Of a DNA stretch of 64,000 nt, positions 1-8,199 are shown piece by piece (position 1 is the stretch's first letter; every line of letters begins with the position of its first letter). This DNA is from Prolixibacteraceae bacterium (GTDB lineage: Bacteria > Bacteroidota > Bacteroidia > Bacteroidales > Prolixibacteraceae). Position numbers and translations under genes: made by a program. The stretch spans positions 1-64,000 of the forward strand of contig JAFLKN010000030.1 in the NCBI GenBank assembly GCA_019163175.1. Direction: 5' to 3'. The notes beneath the pieces were generated by a model, which was not told the origin of the DNA, made no database searches, and saw only the letters and a program-made list of their open reading frames with translations.

Positions 1-163
1 GGTGTTCCATGCCTTCGAGGTCCTCTTTGGTGTAAACTGGTTTCACCGGAATCTGTTCCGGAGTGATCCAGTTCTTTTCGATCTTATTGGCTGCATTCCA
101 CTCAGCTGTATTTGGCTGGGCTGCTGCCGTTTTGATGTTTATCTTTTGAAAATTAGGTTTCAT
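1..163 (-). CDS. mutB: Methylmalonyl-CoA mutase large subunit, N-terminal fragment
   Basis: This gene runs off the left edge, so only about 54 N-terminal codons are present. The translated start, MKPNFQKINIK, followed by WITPEQIPVKPVYTKEDL, matches the known N-terminus of the catalytic (adenosylcobalamin-binding) subunit of methylmalonyl-CoA mutase. The enzyme interconverts succinyl-CoA and methylmalonyl-CoA in propionate metabolism in the cytoplasm. The start at 161-163 is preceded by an A-rich ribosome-binding stretch (AAAAAG). It lies downstream of mutA on the same strand and should be co-transcribed with it, but an extra small gene separates the two. Identity is secure although the catalytic and B12-binding regions are outside the window. 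Confidence 0.9.
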   Translation of the reverse strand, partial: MKPNFQKINIKTAAAQPNTAEWNAANKIEKNWITPEQIPVKPVYTKEDLEGMEH

Positions 164-177
164 CTTTTTATGTTTTT

Positions 178-209
178 GTATCAAGATTCAAGTATCAAGT
201 ATCAAGAGC
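178..209. repeat. Left flank of IVP cassette: tandem caagtat-type units
   Basis: The stretch gtatcaagattcaagtatcaagtatcaagagc contains about three overlapping copies of a 7-9 bp unit (tatcaag / caagtat). It overlaps the 3' end of the IVP-family gene. Its 12-bp core is repeated in inverse orientation at 569-580. Confidence 0.7.
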
Positions 210-558
210 TTTTCAATTGTTGTTTGAAGCGAAAGATCATTCGTTGTATTTCCTGAATTTTAATCAGAAAGTCATTGAGTTCCGTTTCTGAAATATAATT
301 GAGATCAAAACACAAATAAAGTTGGGTTTCTACTTCGAATGCTGACCCATTGGCGATGGCCAGAAAGTGAGCAAATTCCTTTTCAGATTCCCGACCGGCC
401 CCTTCTGCAATGTTTGAAGGTATTGAAACTACAGCCCGACACAATTGAGAGGTAATCCCAAATTGCTCTTTTGCAGGGAATTTTGTTGTCAAAGCATAAA
501 CTTCTTTAACAATCTCTCTGCTCTTTTGCCATATTTTCAGTTCCTTGTAATTATGCAT
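202..558 (-). CDS. Four-helix-bundle protein, 23S rRNA IVP family
   Basis: This 118-residue all-helical protein has the hallmark motif SNIAEGAGR of the four-helix-bundle family first found as the protein encoded by intervening sequences in 23S rRNA genes; the accessory variability determinant (Avd) of diversity-generating retroelements has the same fold. The biochemical role of stand-alone copies is unknown. It sits 44 bp after mutA and 38 bp before mutB, all on one strand, so it is probably transcribed with them. Its stop codon overlaps a short tandem repeat (caagtatcaaga) whose inverted copy lies just upstream of its start. That layout suggests a small inserted unit, not an original operon member. 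No rRNA, reverse transcriptase or variable repeat is nearby. Family assignment is confident; mobility is inference. Confidence 0.88.
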   Translation of the reverse strand: MHNYKELKIWQKSREIVKEVYALTTKFPAKEQFGITSQLCRAVVSIPSNIAEGAGRESEKEFAHFLAIANGSAFEVETQLYLCFDLNYISETELNDFLIKIQEIQRMIFRFKQQLKSS

Positions 559-567
559 TTTGGCTTT

Positions 568-602
568 GTCTTGATACTTGTATCCTGATACTTGTGTCCG
601 TA
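568..602. repeat. Right flank of IVP cassette: inverted tandem units
   Basis: This stretch begins gtcttgatacttgtatcc and continues gatacttgtgtccgta. It holds the reverse complement of the left flank (12 bp perfect, then imperfect). It abuts the mutA stop codon at 603-605. Confidence 0.7.
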
Positions 603-2474
603 TTAAATTCCCAATGTTGACTGGTACGCTTTAAGTTCAGCGAGCAAATTGCTTTTTACATTGATGTAATTGGCAATGCCTTTGGCTTTCAATTCTTCGG
701 TACAGGCAGGAGCACCGGCAACCACGAAGATGGCTTTTCCGGCAACTGCTTCGAATGCGGCAGGAGCAAGTTCAGCATATTCGTCGTCGGAGCTACAAAT
801 AACCACGATTTGAGCGCCAGCTTCCTGAGCAGCTTTCCAGCCTTCTTCAACAGTCTTGAAACCATTGTTGTCGAGTACATCAAAACCAGCCACAGCAAAG
901 AAGTTGCAGGCAAATTGTGCACGGGCTTTGCGCATAGCAAGGTTACCAACCGGCATCATGAAAGCCAGCGGACGTTTGTTGCTTTTGGCGTAAACATCGG
1001 TTTTGTAACGAAGCGCTTCGAAAGCCTGGGCACCACGGTAAGGTTTCAGTGTTTCAATTTCAGCTTCTTCCGAAGTCAGATCAGCCGCAGCAAAAACAGA
1101 AGCGTCAACATCACCTTCAATCTTTTCTGTGAAATTCGGGAACTGGTTTACACCCAACAGATTTTCGCGACGGGTAGCGATGTTCATATCGCGTTTGGCC
1201 GCCATTTTTTTAATTTCAGCCTGAATGAATCCTTCGCGCAATGCGGCAAGGAATCCACCTTTATCCTGAACTTCTAGGAACAGTTTCCATGCCTGATCGG
1301 CAATAGAAGCAGTTAGTTCTTCAATGTAATAGGAACCTGCAGCAGGGTCGGCAATTTTCGAGAAATGCGATTCTTCTTTCAGCAACAACTGTTGGTTGCG
1401 GGCAATACGGTCAGAAAACTCGTTGCTTTCTTCGTAAGCGGCGTTGAAAGGAAGAACAGTGATTGAATCAGCACCTCCCAGAGAAGCACTCATCGCTTCG
1501 GTCTGTGTGCGGAGCATATTCACATAAGCATCGTAAACGGTTTTGTTCCAGCTTCCGGTTTCGGCGTGAATGGTCATTTTTGCTGAGCAATCGCATTTTG
1601 GTTCGTAAGCTTTCACGATTTGTGCCCATAGCAAACGGGCAGCACGCAGTTTAGCTATTTCGAGGAAATAGTTAGCGCTAACCGATAAGTTGAATTTCAT
1701 TTTTTTAGCCACTGTGTCCACTTCAGTGCCTTTTTCGGTCAAAACAGTCAGGTATTCAGCACCCAGAGCCAGTGAGTAAGCCAATTCCTGAACGATTGAT
1801 GATCCGGCGTTTCCGAAGTTTTTGCCATTCACGGCCAAAGTTTTGAACTTAGTCAGTTCAGAGGTTGAGTTGATCAATTTGATCGCATTCTCAATCACGT
1901 GTTCTGCGCCATTGCGGAGAACTCCGGTCAAAGCATATTTTCCAAATGGATCGTATTCAACTGACGCGCGGATCGTTTTCGGATCCCAACCACCTTGTTT
2001 CACGAACGCAGTGAAAGCTTCAGAAGCCCTGCGTGAGCAGCAGCCCACAAAGTTTACTTCAACGGCATCGAGACTAACATCTTTCAGCAAAACATCCAAA
2101 TCGGCAACCGACAATTCGGTCGATGCTTTAAATACGAAAGCCAACGAATCAACCCCTCTCATCAGATAATTCAGGGCTTTTTTGTTGGCTTCAGCGAGGT
2201 CGTTTACTACGATGCTCTGTCGAACTAACCATTCGTTGTTGTTCTTTTTGGTTCCGCGAACGTAAGGAAACTCTCCGGGAAGGCTGTTTAGATAATTCAG
2301 GCTTTCCAGGTCTTCGGCCCGGTAAAACGGCTGAACATCGATGCCTTCGTTTGTTTTCCATACCAATTTCCGGTTGAAATCGGCTCCTTTCAGGTCAGCA
2401 GTAACTTTGTCCATCCACTGCTGGGTGCTGACTGGCGGAAATTCTTCAAATAGGTTGTTATATTTTTCTGCCAT
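603..2474 (-). CDS. mutA: Methylmalonyl-CoA mutase small subunit
   Basis: This is the non-catalytic beta subunit of the heterodimeric methylmalonyl-CoA mutase, about 623 residues from the chosen start. It has the TIM-barrel half first and a cobalamin-binding-like fold at the C-terminus. The DxHxxG cobalamin-ligand motif is not visible there, which is normal for this subunit. The ORF can extend upstream, but the start MAEKYNNLFEEFPPVS at 2472-2474 matches family N-termini and lies about 25 nt after a good promoter. The upstream extension (MPRFSKQLHYI) would overlap that promoter region. The gene is followed by the IVP-family gene and then mutB. Together the subunits serve the succinate-propionate pathway common in Bacteroidota. 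Confidence 0.93.
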   Translation of the reverse strand: MAEKYNNLFEEFPPVSTQQWMDKVTADLKGADFNRKLVWKTNEGIDVQPFYRAEDLESLNYLNSLPGEFPYVRGTKKNNNEWLVRQSIVVNDLAEANKKALNYLMRGVDSLAFVFKASTELSVADLDVLLKDVSLDAVEVNFVGCCSRRASEAFTAFVKQGGWDPKTIRASVEYDPFGKYALTGVLRNGAEHVIENAIKLINSTSELTKFKTLAVNGKNFGNAGSSIVQELAYSLALGAEYLTVLTEKGTEVDTVAKKMKFNLSVSANYFLEIAKLRAARLLWAQIVKAYEPKCDCSAKMTIHAETGSWNKTVYDAYVNMLRTQTEAMSASLGGADSITVLPFNAAYEESNEFSDRIARNQQLLLKEESHFSKIADPAAGSYYIEELTASIADQAWKLFLEVQDKGGFLAALREGFIQAEIKKMAAKRDMNIATRRENLLGVNQFPNFTEKIEGDVDASVFAAADLTSEEAEIETLKPYRGAQAFEALRYKTDVYAKSNKRPLAFMMPVGNLAMRKARAQFACNFFAVAGFDVLDNNGFKTVEEGWKAAQEAGAQIVVICSSDDEYAELAPAAFEAVAGKAIFVVAGAPACTEELKAKGIANYINVKSNLLAELKAYQSTLGI

Positions 2475-2504
2475 AATATAATGTAACTGTTTAGAAAATC
2501 GGGG

Positions 2505-2532
2505 CAAAATTAGTGCTTTTAATCAAGGGCAA
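2505..2532 (-). promoter_or_regulatory. Promoter of mutA operon
   Basis: On the minus strand a TTG element (2530-2532) is followed after 17 nt by TAATTTTG (2505-2512), a full match to the Bacteroidota -7 box TAnnTTTG. The predicted start site leaves a leader of about 25 nt before the mutA ATG. Confidence 0.55.
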
Positions 2533-2700
2533 GGACGATTCCTTTAAGTTTTTAATTATTAGGTAACATTTGCAGGTAATGGATATTCAGGTAGTTACAT
2601 ACGTTAATACTTAAATTCGGCAATTGTTGTTAAAAAGAGTGATTTATGTCATCAAAATCGACCGAATTGGAGTCGTTCGTACAAAAAGGCAAGTGTTATT

Positions 2701-3087
2701 CTATTTGTTGACAACCAACTCAAATGACAAGGCCTGAACTGTGATTCCGGGTGGGTTAGCAATATCAACAAGCTTATAGTTTACATGGTAATTCCCTGAC
2801 GTTAGTTTTCCAATCTCAATTGTATCGTTCTGAATCACACACGGCCATTTCATCATGCCATTGAATCGTTTTTCGATATCGATATTACGACCCGTTTGGG
2901 TAACACCGGAAAGTTTATTGTAGGTACAATCGTCATAAACAACCAATTTGATTTTGTCGTTGCTGGTTGGTTTTTCAGGAATAATTTTCATGTTGTACTT
3001 CGCAAGATCGTTCAATTGAACTTCAACTACCTGATCAGAGCAAGCAAACAAAAAGATAGCGAAAATAAGTAGAATAAGCGGTTTCAT
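2701..3087 (-). CDS. Small lipoprotein of unknown function
   Basis: The product has 128 residues and begins with a lipoprotein signal peptide, MKPLILLIFAIFLFACSDQ, with Cys16 as the likely lipidated residue. The mature part is a single small, beta-rich domain of about 110 residues with no family I recognise. It should sit in the periplasm, attached to the inner or outer membrane. The gene lies 63 bp downstream of the beta-helix protein gene on the same strand and may belong to the same transcript. I cannot assign a function. Confidence 0.75.
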   Translation of the reverse strand: MKPLILLIFAIFLFACSDQVVEVQLNDLAKYNMKIIPEKPTSNDKIKLVVYDDCTYNKLSGVTQTGRNIDIEKRFNGMMKWPCVIQNDTIEIGKLTSGNYHVNYKLVDIANPPGITVQALSFELVVNK

Positions 3088-3150
3088 TATTCCTGATTTT
3101 AGAATATAGACTATTTTTCAAGCTAAAAGGTTGCGTAACGAACCTCTACT

Positions 3151-4404
3151 TTATTTTCCCGATTCGACCGCCCCTGGACTTCTCAAAGGCATAAACGAAC
3201 GATTATAAAAATCGGTTACCGGTTCTCCGGAAAATTTTATTTTCCTCTGGGTCGCGCTATCCCTCTTCAACCTGAAGTTTCCATTCTCTGCATCAACAAA
3301 TCCGGGATTCAGCCCGAAACTAATCGTTGAATCTTTGACAGGAATTAAAGGCGGGCGGGGCTGTGAAGCTGCAAAATCGAACCAAAAATTGTTGGCAAAC
3401 CTGAAGGTCTCCGGACGGGTATTTGCTCCAACATTGGTTTCTGTGCGCAGGTTTTCGTAATAAATCAGGTTATTGCTGAAGGTATTTTCACCGCACTGCG
3501 AAAATCGGGGATTGCTATTTTCCTGAAGAATTCGAACCACCCATCTTCCGGGTTTGTAAATGGTGTTGTTGACAACCATCGAGTTGACGCAACCTACAAA
3601 AGCAACGGGCGAATCGGAGCCTACAAAAATATTGGCATAAACTTCCAGGTTAGCAGCTTCAAAAGTTGCATCGATAGGCCTGAAAAATGGCAGCCCGGTG
3701 CTTCCGCCTAAATTAACTGAACGCTGACCGCCGTTTACAAACTTGTTCCGGATGATACGAATGTGTTGCGAACCGCCCTTTGCCTGAACCGAATTGCTTC
3801 CCAGATTTTTGAATTCGCAGGATTCGATGGTTCCCTGATGACAGCCAACCATATCGATTCCGCTGCCACCGGGCGAACCATTCCTGAATTGGCAACCGCT
3901 AATTTCGAAATGATCGAGTCCTGAAAGTTTCAGCAAATCGTTATTTCCGGTAGCTTTTATATTTCTGAATGTGCAGTTTTTAATCAACAGGTGATGTGCA
4001 GGTGTTGAATAGTCTCCACCATCGTCGATGTTCATTCCGTTGGCTGTTTGTTCTTCAAAAATAAAACCTTCGATCTGCAGATAAGCAGGGTCGGTGAATT
4101 GCCACGAAGTCGATCCTCCACGAATAATTACCGAATCGGAAACTGAAGCATACAAAGTAATCCAGCCCTTCTCTGTGCCCTTTAAGTCCTTTATAATTTG
4201 TCCTCCCGAATAAATTCCCTTTTGAAAACGAATGGTATCGCCCGGGACAGCAAGCGCAATTGCTTCAGCCAGATTTTTATTTGGCAATTCCGATCCGACC
4301 AAAATCGTTTTAGCCGAAAGCAGATTGCTATTCAGCAAGATCAAACAATAAATAAGAACAGGAATGCTAATTTTCAGAAATAGTACTGGTCGCAAGTTTA
4401 TCAT
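3151..4404 (-). CDS. Secreted right-handed parallel beta-helix protein (PL6-like)
   Basis: This 417-residue protein starts with a long hydrophobic signal peptide ending near LLSAKT. The N-terminal part, with LAEAIALAVPGDTIRF followed by GIYSGGQI, is typical of right-handed beta-helix polysaccharide lyases and related proteins of the PL6/chondroitinase B group. The body is rich in coil repeats such as LLIKNCTFRNI, FEISGCQFRNG and IESCEFKNLG. I could not identify lyase catalytic residues with certainty, so substrate and activity are open. The start lies 38 bp inside the end of the upstream dipeptidase gene, indicating co-expression. No better internal start retains the signal peptide. Confidence 0.8.
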   Translation of the reverse strand: MINLRPVLFLKISIPVLIYCLILLNSNLLSAKTILVGSELPNKNLAEAIALAVPGDTIRFQKGIYSGGQIIKDLKGTEKGWITLYASVSDSVIIRGGSTSWQFTDPAYLQIEGFIFEEQTANGMNIDDGGDYSTPAHHLLIKNCTFRNIKATGNNDLLKLSGLDHFEISGCQFRNGSPGGSGIDMVGCHQGTIESCEFKNLGSNSVQAKGGSQHIRIIRNKFVNGGQRSVNLGGSTGLPFFRPIDATFEAANLEVYANIFVGSDSPVAFVGCVNSMVVNNTIYKPGRWVVRILQENSNPRFSQCGENTFSNNLIYYENLRTETNVGANTRPETFRFANNFWFDFAASQPRPPLIPVKDSTISFGLNPGFVDAENGNFRLKRDSATQRKIKFSGEPVTDFYNRSFMPLRSPGAVESGK

Positions 4405-5635
4405 GATTGGTCGTTATTTTTCCGGCACATTTTTCAACTTCACCGAATACCCTCAACAGATTTCCTCCCCATATTTTGCGAATCTCCTTTTCCGAGTAAC
4501 CACGACGAACTAATTCACGGGTGATGTTGGGAAACTGGGCGACATCGACACAATCCAATAATCCACCGCCGCCATCAAAGTCACTGCCAATACCCACATA
4601 ATCTACCCCAACCAGATTCTTTACATGATCGATATGATCGACCAGATTTTTAACAGTTGGCATGTCAGGTGTATTAAGTGCCTGCACTTCTTCCCATTTC
4701 TGCGAAAAAGCTTCCTTTTCCTTTTCGTTCATTTGGTTGAAGGTAGTCCGGTATATTTTTCGCAGCTTCTTCATCTCCTGAAATTTCACCGCAGTAGTGT
4801 CGGGTTCTTTAATGTAATCATCTAAAAGGCAAATCTGAATAACACCTCCCTTTTCGGCAAGTTTCTTAATCATTTCGTCAGTCATGTTGCGGTTGTGTTT
4901 GGCCACCGCCCGAACCGAGCTGTGCGAAGCAATGACCGGAGCTTTGCTCAGTTCAACAACATCAAAAAATGATTTATCGGAAGCATGCGAAACATCGATC
5001 ATCATACCCAGTCGGTTCATTTCGGCAATTACCTGTTTCCCAAAATTGCTAACTCCGTCGTGCTCGGCAGGTTTGGCATCACTCGACGAATCGCAAATAT
5101 CGTTGTGGTACGAATGGCAAAGCGTGATATAACGAACACCTTTCTTATAAAATTCTTCAACGCGTGACAAGTCTTTAGCCAACGGAAATCCATTTTCCAT
5201 ACCGATATAAATGGCGCGTTTCTCTGTCTTTTCAATTTGGGCCAGATCGCCGCTTCTCAAGGCCAGTGTTGCGATATCGCTATCTTTCTTCAACATGGCA
5301 TGAATGGAGTCGAGCATTTGGTTTGCCAAAGCATACGTTTTCTGGAAATTTTCTTCGGTACGTGGTTTTTGCCCGGTAAAAACCGCAAAAAACATCGCAT
5401 CCAAACCGCCCTTTTTCATTCGGGGTAAATCGACTCGACTTTTAGGTGCCTGGTGTTCTTCACGAATGTTGAATCCGGGCTTTATCATCTGCATCGGTGT
5501 ATCGCAATGTGTGTCAACTGTAAGGCATTTATCGTGAATTCGCTGTACTTTCTTTTCCAGCTTCGATTCTTTTTCGGTAGTAAAACTCATCAATATTCCT
5601 GAGATCAGGCAAAAAAACAGGGTTCTGGTCATCAT
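4367..5635 (-). CDS. Membrane dipeptidase, peptidase family M19
   Basis: This is a zinc-dependent dipeptidase of the renal dipeptidase family, about 422 residues from the chosen start. Family metal-site motifs are visible in order: DTHCD, the Glu in GMENG, the His in SHSSVRA, and GIGSDFDG near the C-terminus. A short signal peptide (MMTRTLFFCLISGILMSF) indicates export. The enzyme would hydrolyse dipeptides, including those with D-residues, in the periplasm. The longer ORF start at 5683 is rejected because a strong promoter lies at 5656-5683; starts at 5635 or 5632 fit. Its 3' end overlaps the beta-helix gene by 38 bp, so the two are coupled. Confidence 0.9.
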   Translation of the reverse strand: MMTRTLFFCLISGILMSFTTEKESKLEKKVQRIHDKCLTVDTHCDTPMQMIKPGFNIREEHQAPKSRVDLPRMKKGGLDAMFFAVFTGQKPRTEENFQKTYALANQMLDSIHAMLKKDSDIATLALRSGDLAQIEKTEKRAIYIGMENGFPLAKDLSRVEEFYKKGVRYITLCHSYHNDICDSSSDAKPAEHDGVSNFGKQVIAEMNRLGMMIDVSHASDKSFFDVVELSKAPVIASHSSVRAVAKHNRNMTDEMIKKLAEKGGVIQICLLDDYIKEPDTTAVKFQEMKKLRKIYRTTFNQMNEKEKEAFSQKWEEVQALNTPDMPTVKNLVDHIDHVKNLVGVDYVGIGSDFDGGGGLLDCVDVAQFPNITRELVRRGYSEKEIRKIWGGNLLRVFGEVEKCAGKITTNHDKLATSTISEN

Positions 5636-5655
5636 TGGTATATATTTTAGGAAGC

Positions 5656-5683
5656 CAAATGTAATGAAAAACAGAAAAACCAA
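5656..5683 (-). promoter_or_regulatory. Promoter of the M19 dipeptidase gene
   Basis: On the minus strand a TTG element at 5681-5683 (within GATTTGG) is followed after 17 nt by TACATTTG at 5656-5663, a perfect TAnnTTTG box. The leader would be about 15 nt, which supports the shorter dipeptidase start. Confidence 0.55.
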
Positions 5684-5875
5684 ATCAATTCCCTTTTCAG
5701 AATAGCAAATGGCTTAAGGAATTGATCATGAAAGTTGATTTGGTAAAATATACAACATGCTTTATTGCTCCGGTGCAATCCAAAAAGTCAAAAAAAAGAC
5801 GAATTATCTGATTTTATCCGTATAAAACCGTATGAAATTAAGACAAATTCATCTTAATCTACGACTTTTATCGTA

Positions 5876-5906
5876 TTGAACACCGTCAATCTGCCCAATA
5901 TCTTTG
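5876..5906 (+). promoter_or_regulatory. Promoter of the 5941-7200 gene pair
   Basis: TTG at 5876-5878 and TATCTTTG at 5899-5906, separated by 20 nt, match the Bacteroidota housekeeping promoter. The first downstream ATG is at 5941, giving a leader of about 28 nt. Confidence 0.55.
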
Positions 5907-5940
5907 GATCATAGAAATCACCTAAAAAAAAAACAATTCT

Positions 5941-6672
5941 ATGACAACCAAAAGAAAAAAAACCGGAGTGTTGATTCTCCTTTTGTTCTCGCTTGTTACA
6001 TTCAATTCGTGCGAGGATGCAGGTGAAACACCTGAAGCAAACAAAGTATCAACCACCCCAGCTATTAAAGGCTCTGCTGGAGTTTGTTGGGCACTGCGAA
6101 CAGTAACAACTGTAAATACAGGTGGAGTAAACATTGGCACCGACCTTACCATTGATGTAGGTACAGGTGTTGGAATTTTTATGGATAACGGGAAAAGTGT
6201 TGATGTGGGTACTGTTACACTCAATGGTCTGCCACTCGGAAAAGTGTCGAACAACTACATGACTACCGTGTCGGTGACCCAACCAACAGGAGTTGACTTT
6301 TCGAAAGGCATCAAATGGGCTATTACCGGAGGAAATGGCTTTGCAGCTTTCAATCATACGGTAACAAACTCCTTTCCTTACACCGGCACCTTTACCAGTG
6401 CTAAGACCTTAACTAAGGCTGATGGATACACCCTTGGCTTTTCAAGTGTTTCAGGAGCGGATTCCATCATTTTTGCCATTAATGATGTAGTTAAAACAGT
6501 TCCCGGAAACATAAAATCGTACACATTTACTGCAGCGCAACTAAGCAAATTGGCCAAAGGACCAGGAGTTGTTCAGGCAGTTCCGTACAACTACAAAATT
6601 GTAAACTACGGTGGCAAACCTATTGCCTTCGGAAACCAGGTCTCCTATTCACAAACAATCACAATCAATTAA
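5941..6672 (+). CDS. Exported lipoprotein, function unknown
   Basis: The 243-residue product has a basic N-terminus and a lipoprotein signal ending FNSC, with Cys near residue 24. The mature protein is rich in Gly, Thr, Val and Ser and looks all-beta, as in cell-surface or periplasmic binding proteins. I recognise no known domain. It is followed after 18 bp by an outer-membrane barrel gene and the two are probably one transcript driven by the promoter at 5876-5906 and ended by the hairpin at 7304. A surface lipoprotein working with that barrel is possible but is inference only. Confidence 0.75.
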   Translation: MTTKRKKTGVLILLLFSLVTFNSCEDAGETPEANKVSTTPAIKGSAGVCWALRTVTTVNTGGVNIGTDLTIDVGTGVGIFMDNGKSVDVGTVTLNGLPLGKVSNNYMTTVSVTQPTGVDFSKGIKWAITGGNGFAAFNHTVTNSFPYTGTFTSAKTLTKADGYTLGFSSVSGADSIIFAINDVVKTVPGNIKSYTFTAAQLSKLAKGPGVVQAVPYNYKIVNYGGKPIAFGNQVSYSQTITIN

Positions 6673-6690
6673 TAATCAAATTATCAACCT

Positions 6691-7200
6691 ATGAAAAAGT
6701 TATTTTTACTATTTGCATTTGCCTTATTTTCAGCTGGAATCGTTTCAGCACAAGTTTACACTGAAGACTCAAAACTAGTCAATATCGGCATTGGGTTTGG
6801 TGGTGGTTACACTACCGGTAAAGTCGGAATTCCGCCAATTTCAGCTTCATTCGAAAAAGGAATTACCGAAAAAATAAGTGTAGGCGGTATTGCAGGATAC
6901 GCCGCTTCTAAATACGAGTTGATGGGTTTCAAATCAGAATATTCTTACATTCTGCTTGGAGCACGCGGTAGCTACCATTTCTACAACACCGATAAAATTG
7001 ATGGATATGCCGGAGCTATGCTTGGGTACAACATTGTAAGTGCAAAAGTAACCGGCCTGGGAGCAGCAGCTTCTTCAAGCGGTTTGGCCTATTCCGGGTT
7101 TGTTGGTGGCCGCTATTACTTTTCTGAAAAACTTGCTGCTTTTGCCGAAATCGGTTACGGAATCTCAGTGTTAACCTTTGGTGTATCATTCAAACTTTAA
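6691..7200 (+). CDS. Small outer-membrane beta-barrel protein
   Basis: This 169-residue protein has a clear Sec signal peptide cleaved after SAGIVSA. The mature part alternates hydrophobic and polar residues with Gly-rich turns and ends in VLTFGVSFKL, whose strand-like, hydrophobic-ended C-terminus is typical of outer-membrane barrels. The length suits an eight-strand barrel of the OmpA/OmpX-like class. The ligand or role is unknown. It forms a two-gene unit with the upstream lipoprotein and is closed by a strong terminator. Confidence 0.8.
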   Translation: MKKLFLLFAFALFSAGIVSAQVYTEDSKLVNIGIGFGGGYTTGKVGIPPISASFEKGITEKISVGGIAGYAASKYELMGFKSEYSYILLGARGSYHFYNTDKIDGYAGAMLGYNIVSAKVTGLGAAASSSGLAYSGFVGGRYYFSEKLAAFAEIGYGISVLTFGVSFKL

Positions 7201-7303
7201 TCAATCGAAACATTCTATATAGAGAATTTCCACCCCAAATTCAAAATAAACGAAGTTCGCAAATCCTGATTCTTGATTCAAACAAATCTTTGGGTTTAAC
7301 ATT

Positions 7304-7353
7304 AAACCGGGCGAATATCCTTAGAGGGAAGGATATTTTGCCCGGTTTCTATT
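7304..7353 (+). terminator. Rho-independent terminator after the barrel gene
   Basis: The arms aaaccgggcgaatatcctt and aaggatattttgcccggttt form a stem of about 18 bp with one small irregularity, followed by ctatttt. It closes the 5941-7200 transcription unit. Confidence 0.75.
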
Positions 7354-7477
7354 TTCCGGGAAGTCCGGATAAGAGCCATTTTACTTCCCCATCGAAAAAA
7401 CAGGGAGTTTCATCGAAAAATGTTTCGGGTCGGTTGTATTCAGTCTATCTTCGGTTCAGGAATTAAAACCCACGATT

Positions 7478-8194
7478 ATGAAACTGAGAAAACTACTGAT
7501 CGTCTTCGGAATCCTCTTGTTTATTTCAGGATGTTCCGATTTTATCATGATTTGCTCGCTAAACCCCTACTACCTCGAAAAAGACATTACGCTTTCTCCT
7601 GAAATTGAAGGAAGTTGGTCAGCTAAAGCCATTCAATGTAAATCTGATTCGACCGACAAAAACAGCAGCCATTGGGAATTGGCCGACACAACATCTGTCT
7701 GGCAAATCAAACAATTCATATCCGAAGAAAAAGTGAAGACCAAACAGGGCAAAGACTCAACGGTTTTCAAGCCACAAAATCATTATGTGGTAAAACTTGT
7801 TGGTAATAATCCGGATTCAGCACAATACCAGTTTCGATTAGTCCTCTTTCGTGTAAAAAATGTGCTTTATGCCGATTTCAGTCCGCGCGAAACTCTCGCC
7901 ATTAAGAACAGCCGGATGGCAAAGGAGAACTATTTTACGGTTCACACCCTTGCCCGAATTACTTTTGACAACAAACAGATGAAAGTATCGTGGCTTGGCT
8001 CCGACTACATGAAAGGGATGATTGAAGAAAAACGGGTCAGGATCAAATACCGGTACGTACCTGATGCCGGCAGATTGCTACTTACGGCTTCGTCTGAAGA
8101 ATTGACTAAAATGATTGAACGCTATGCCTGCGAAAAACGATTTATCGACTGGGATGATCAGCAAGCTATGCTAAAATTAACCCGACTAAATTAA
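7478..8194 (+). CDS. Lipoprotein preceding a LytS-type kinase
   Basis: The 238-residue product has a lipoprotein signal MKLRKLLIVFGILLFISGCS with the lipidated Cys at position 19. The mature region is mixed alpha/beta and carries no family motif known to me. The gene ends 5 bp before the start of the histidine kinase gene, so the two are translationally close and likely co-transcribed. A role as an accessory or sensed component of that kinase is reasonable from context but unproven. A near-consensus -7 box (tatcttcg, one mismatch) lies about 25 bp upstream of its ATG. Confidence 0.75.
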   Translation: MKLRKLLIVFGILLFISGCSDFIMICSLNPYYLEKDITLSPEIEGSWSAKAIQCKSDSTDKNSSHWELADTTSVWQIKQFISEEKVKTKQGKDSTVFKPQNHYVVKLVGNNPDSAQYQFRLVLFRVKNVLYADFSPRETLAIKNSRMAKENYFTVHTLARITFDNKQMKVSWLGSDYMKGMIEEKRVRIKYRYVPDAGRLLLTASSEELTKMIERYACEKRFIDWDDQQAMLKLTRLN

Positions 8195-8199
8195 CTGCC

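Larger units (their letters stand above)
178..602. mobile_element. Candidate mini-cassette carrying the IVP-family gene
   Basis: A segment of about 425 bp separates mutA from mutB. Its outer parts carry short tandem units of the type caagtat. A perfect 12-bp inverted repeat, caagtatcaaga, occurs at 196-207 and as its complement at 569-580, each with further degenerate units on the outside. Everything between is the four-helix-bundle gene. There is no transposase and no clear target duplication. Calling it an element is an inference from the symmetric ends and the interruption of a normally two-gene operon. Confidence 0.35.

Noticed and set aside
202-558. IVP-family gene as sign of an rRNA intervening sequence or a diversity-generating retroelement
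   Set aside because: No 23S rRNA, reverse transcriptase or variable repeat is present in the window.
810-1277. 155-codon plus-strand ORF opposite mutA
   Set aside because: It is the antisense shadow of mutA and has no domain or signal of its own.
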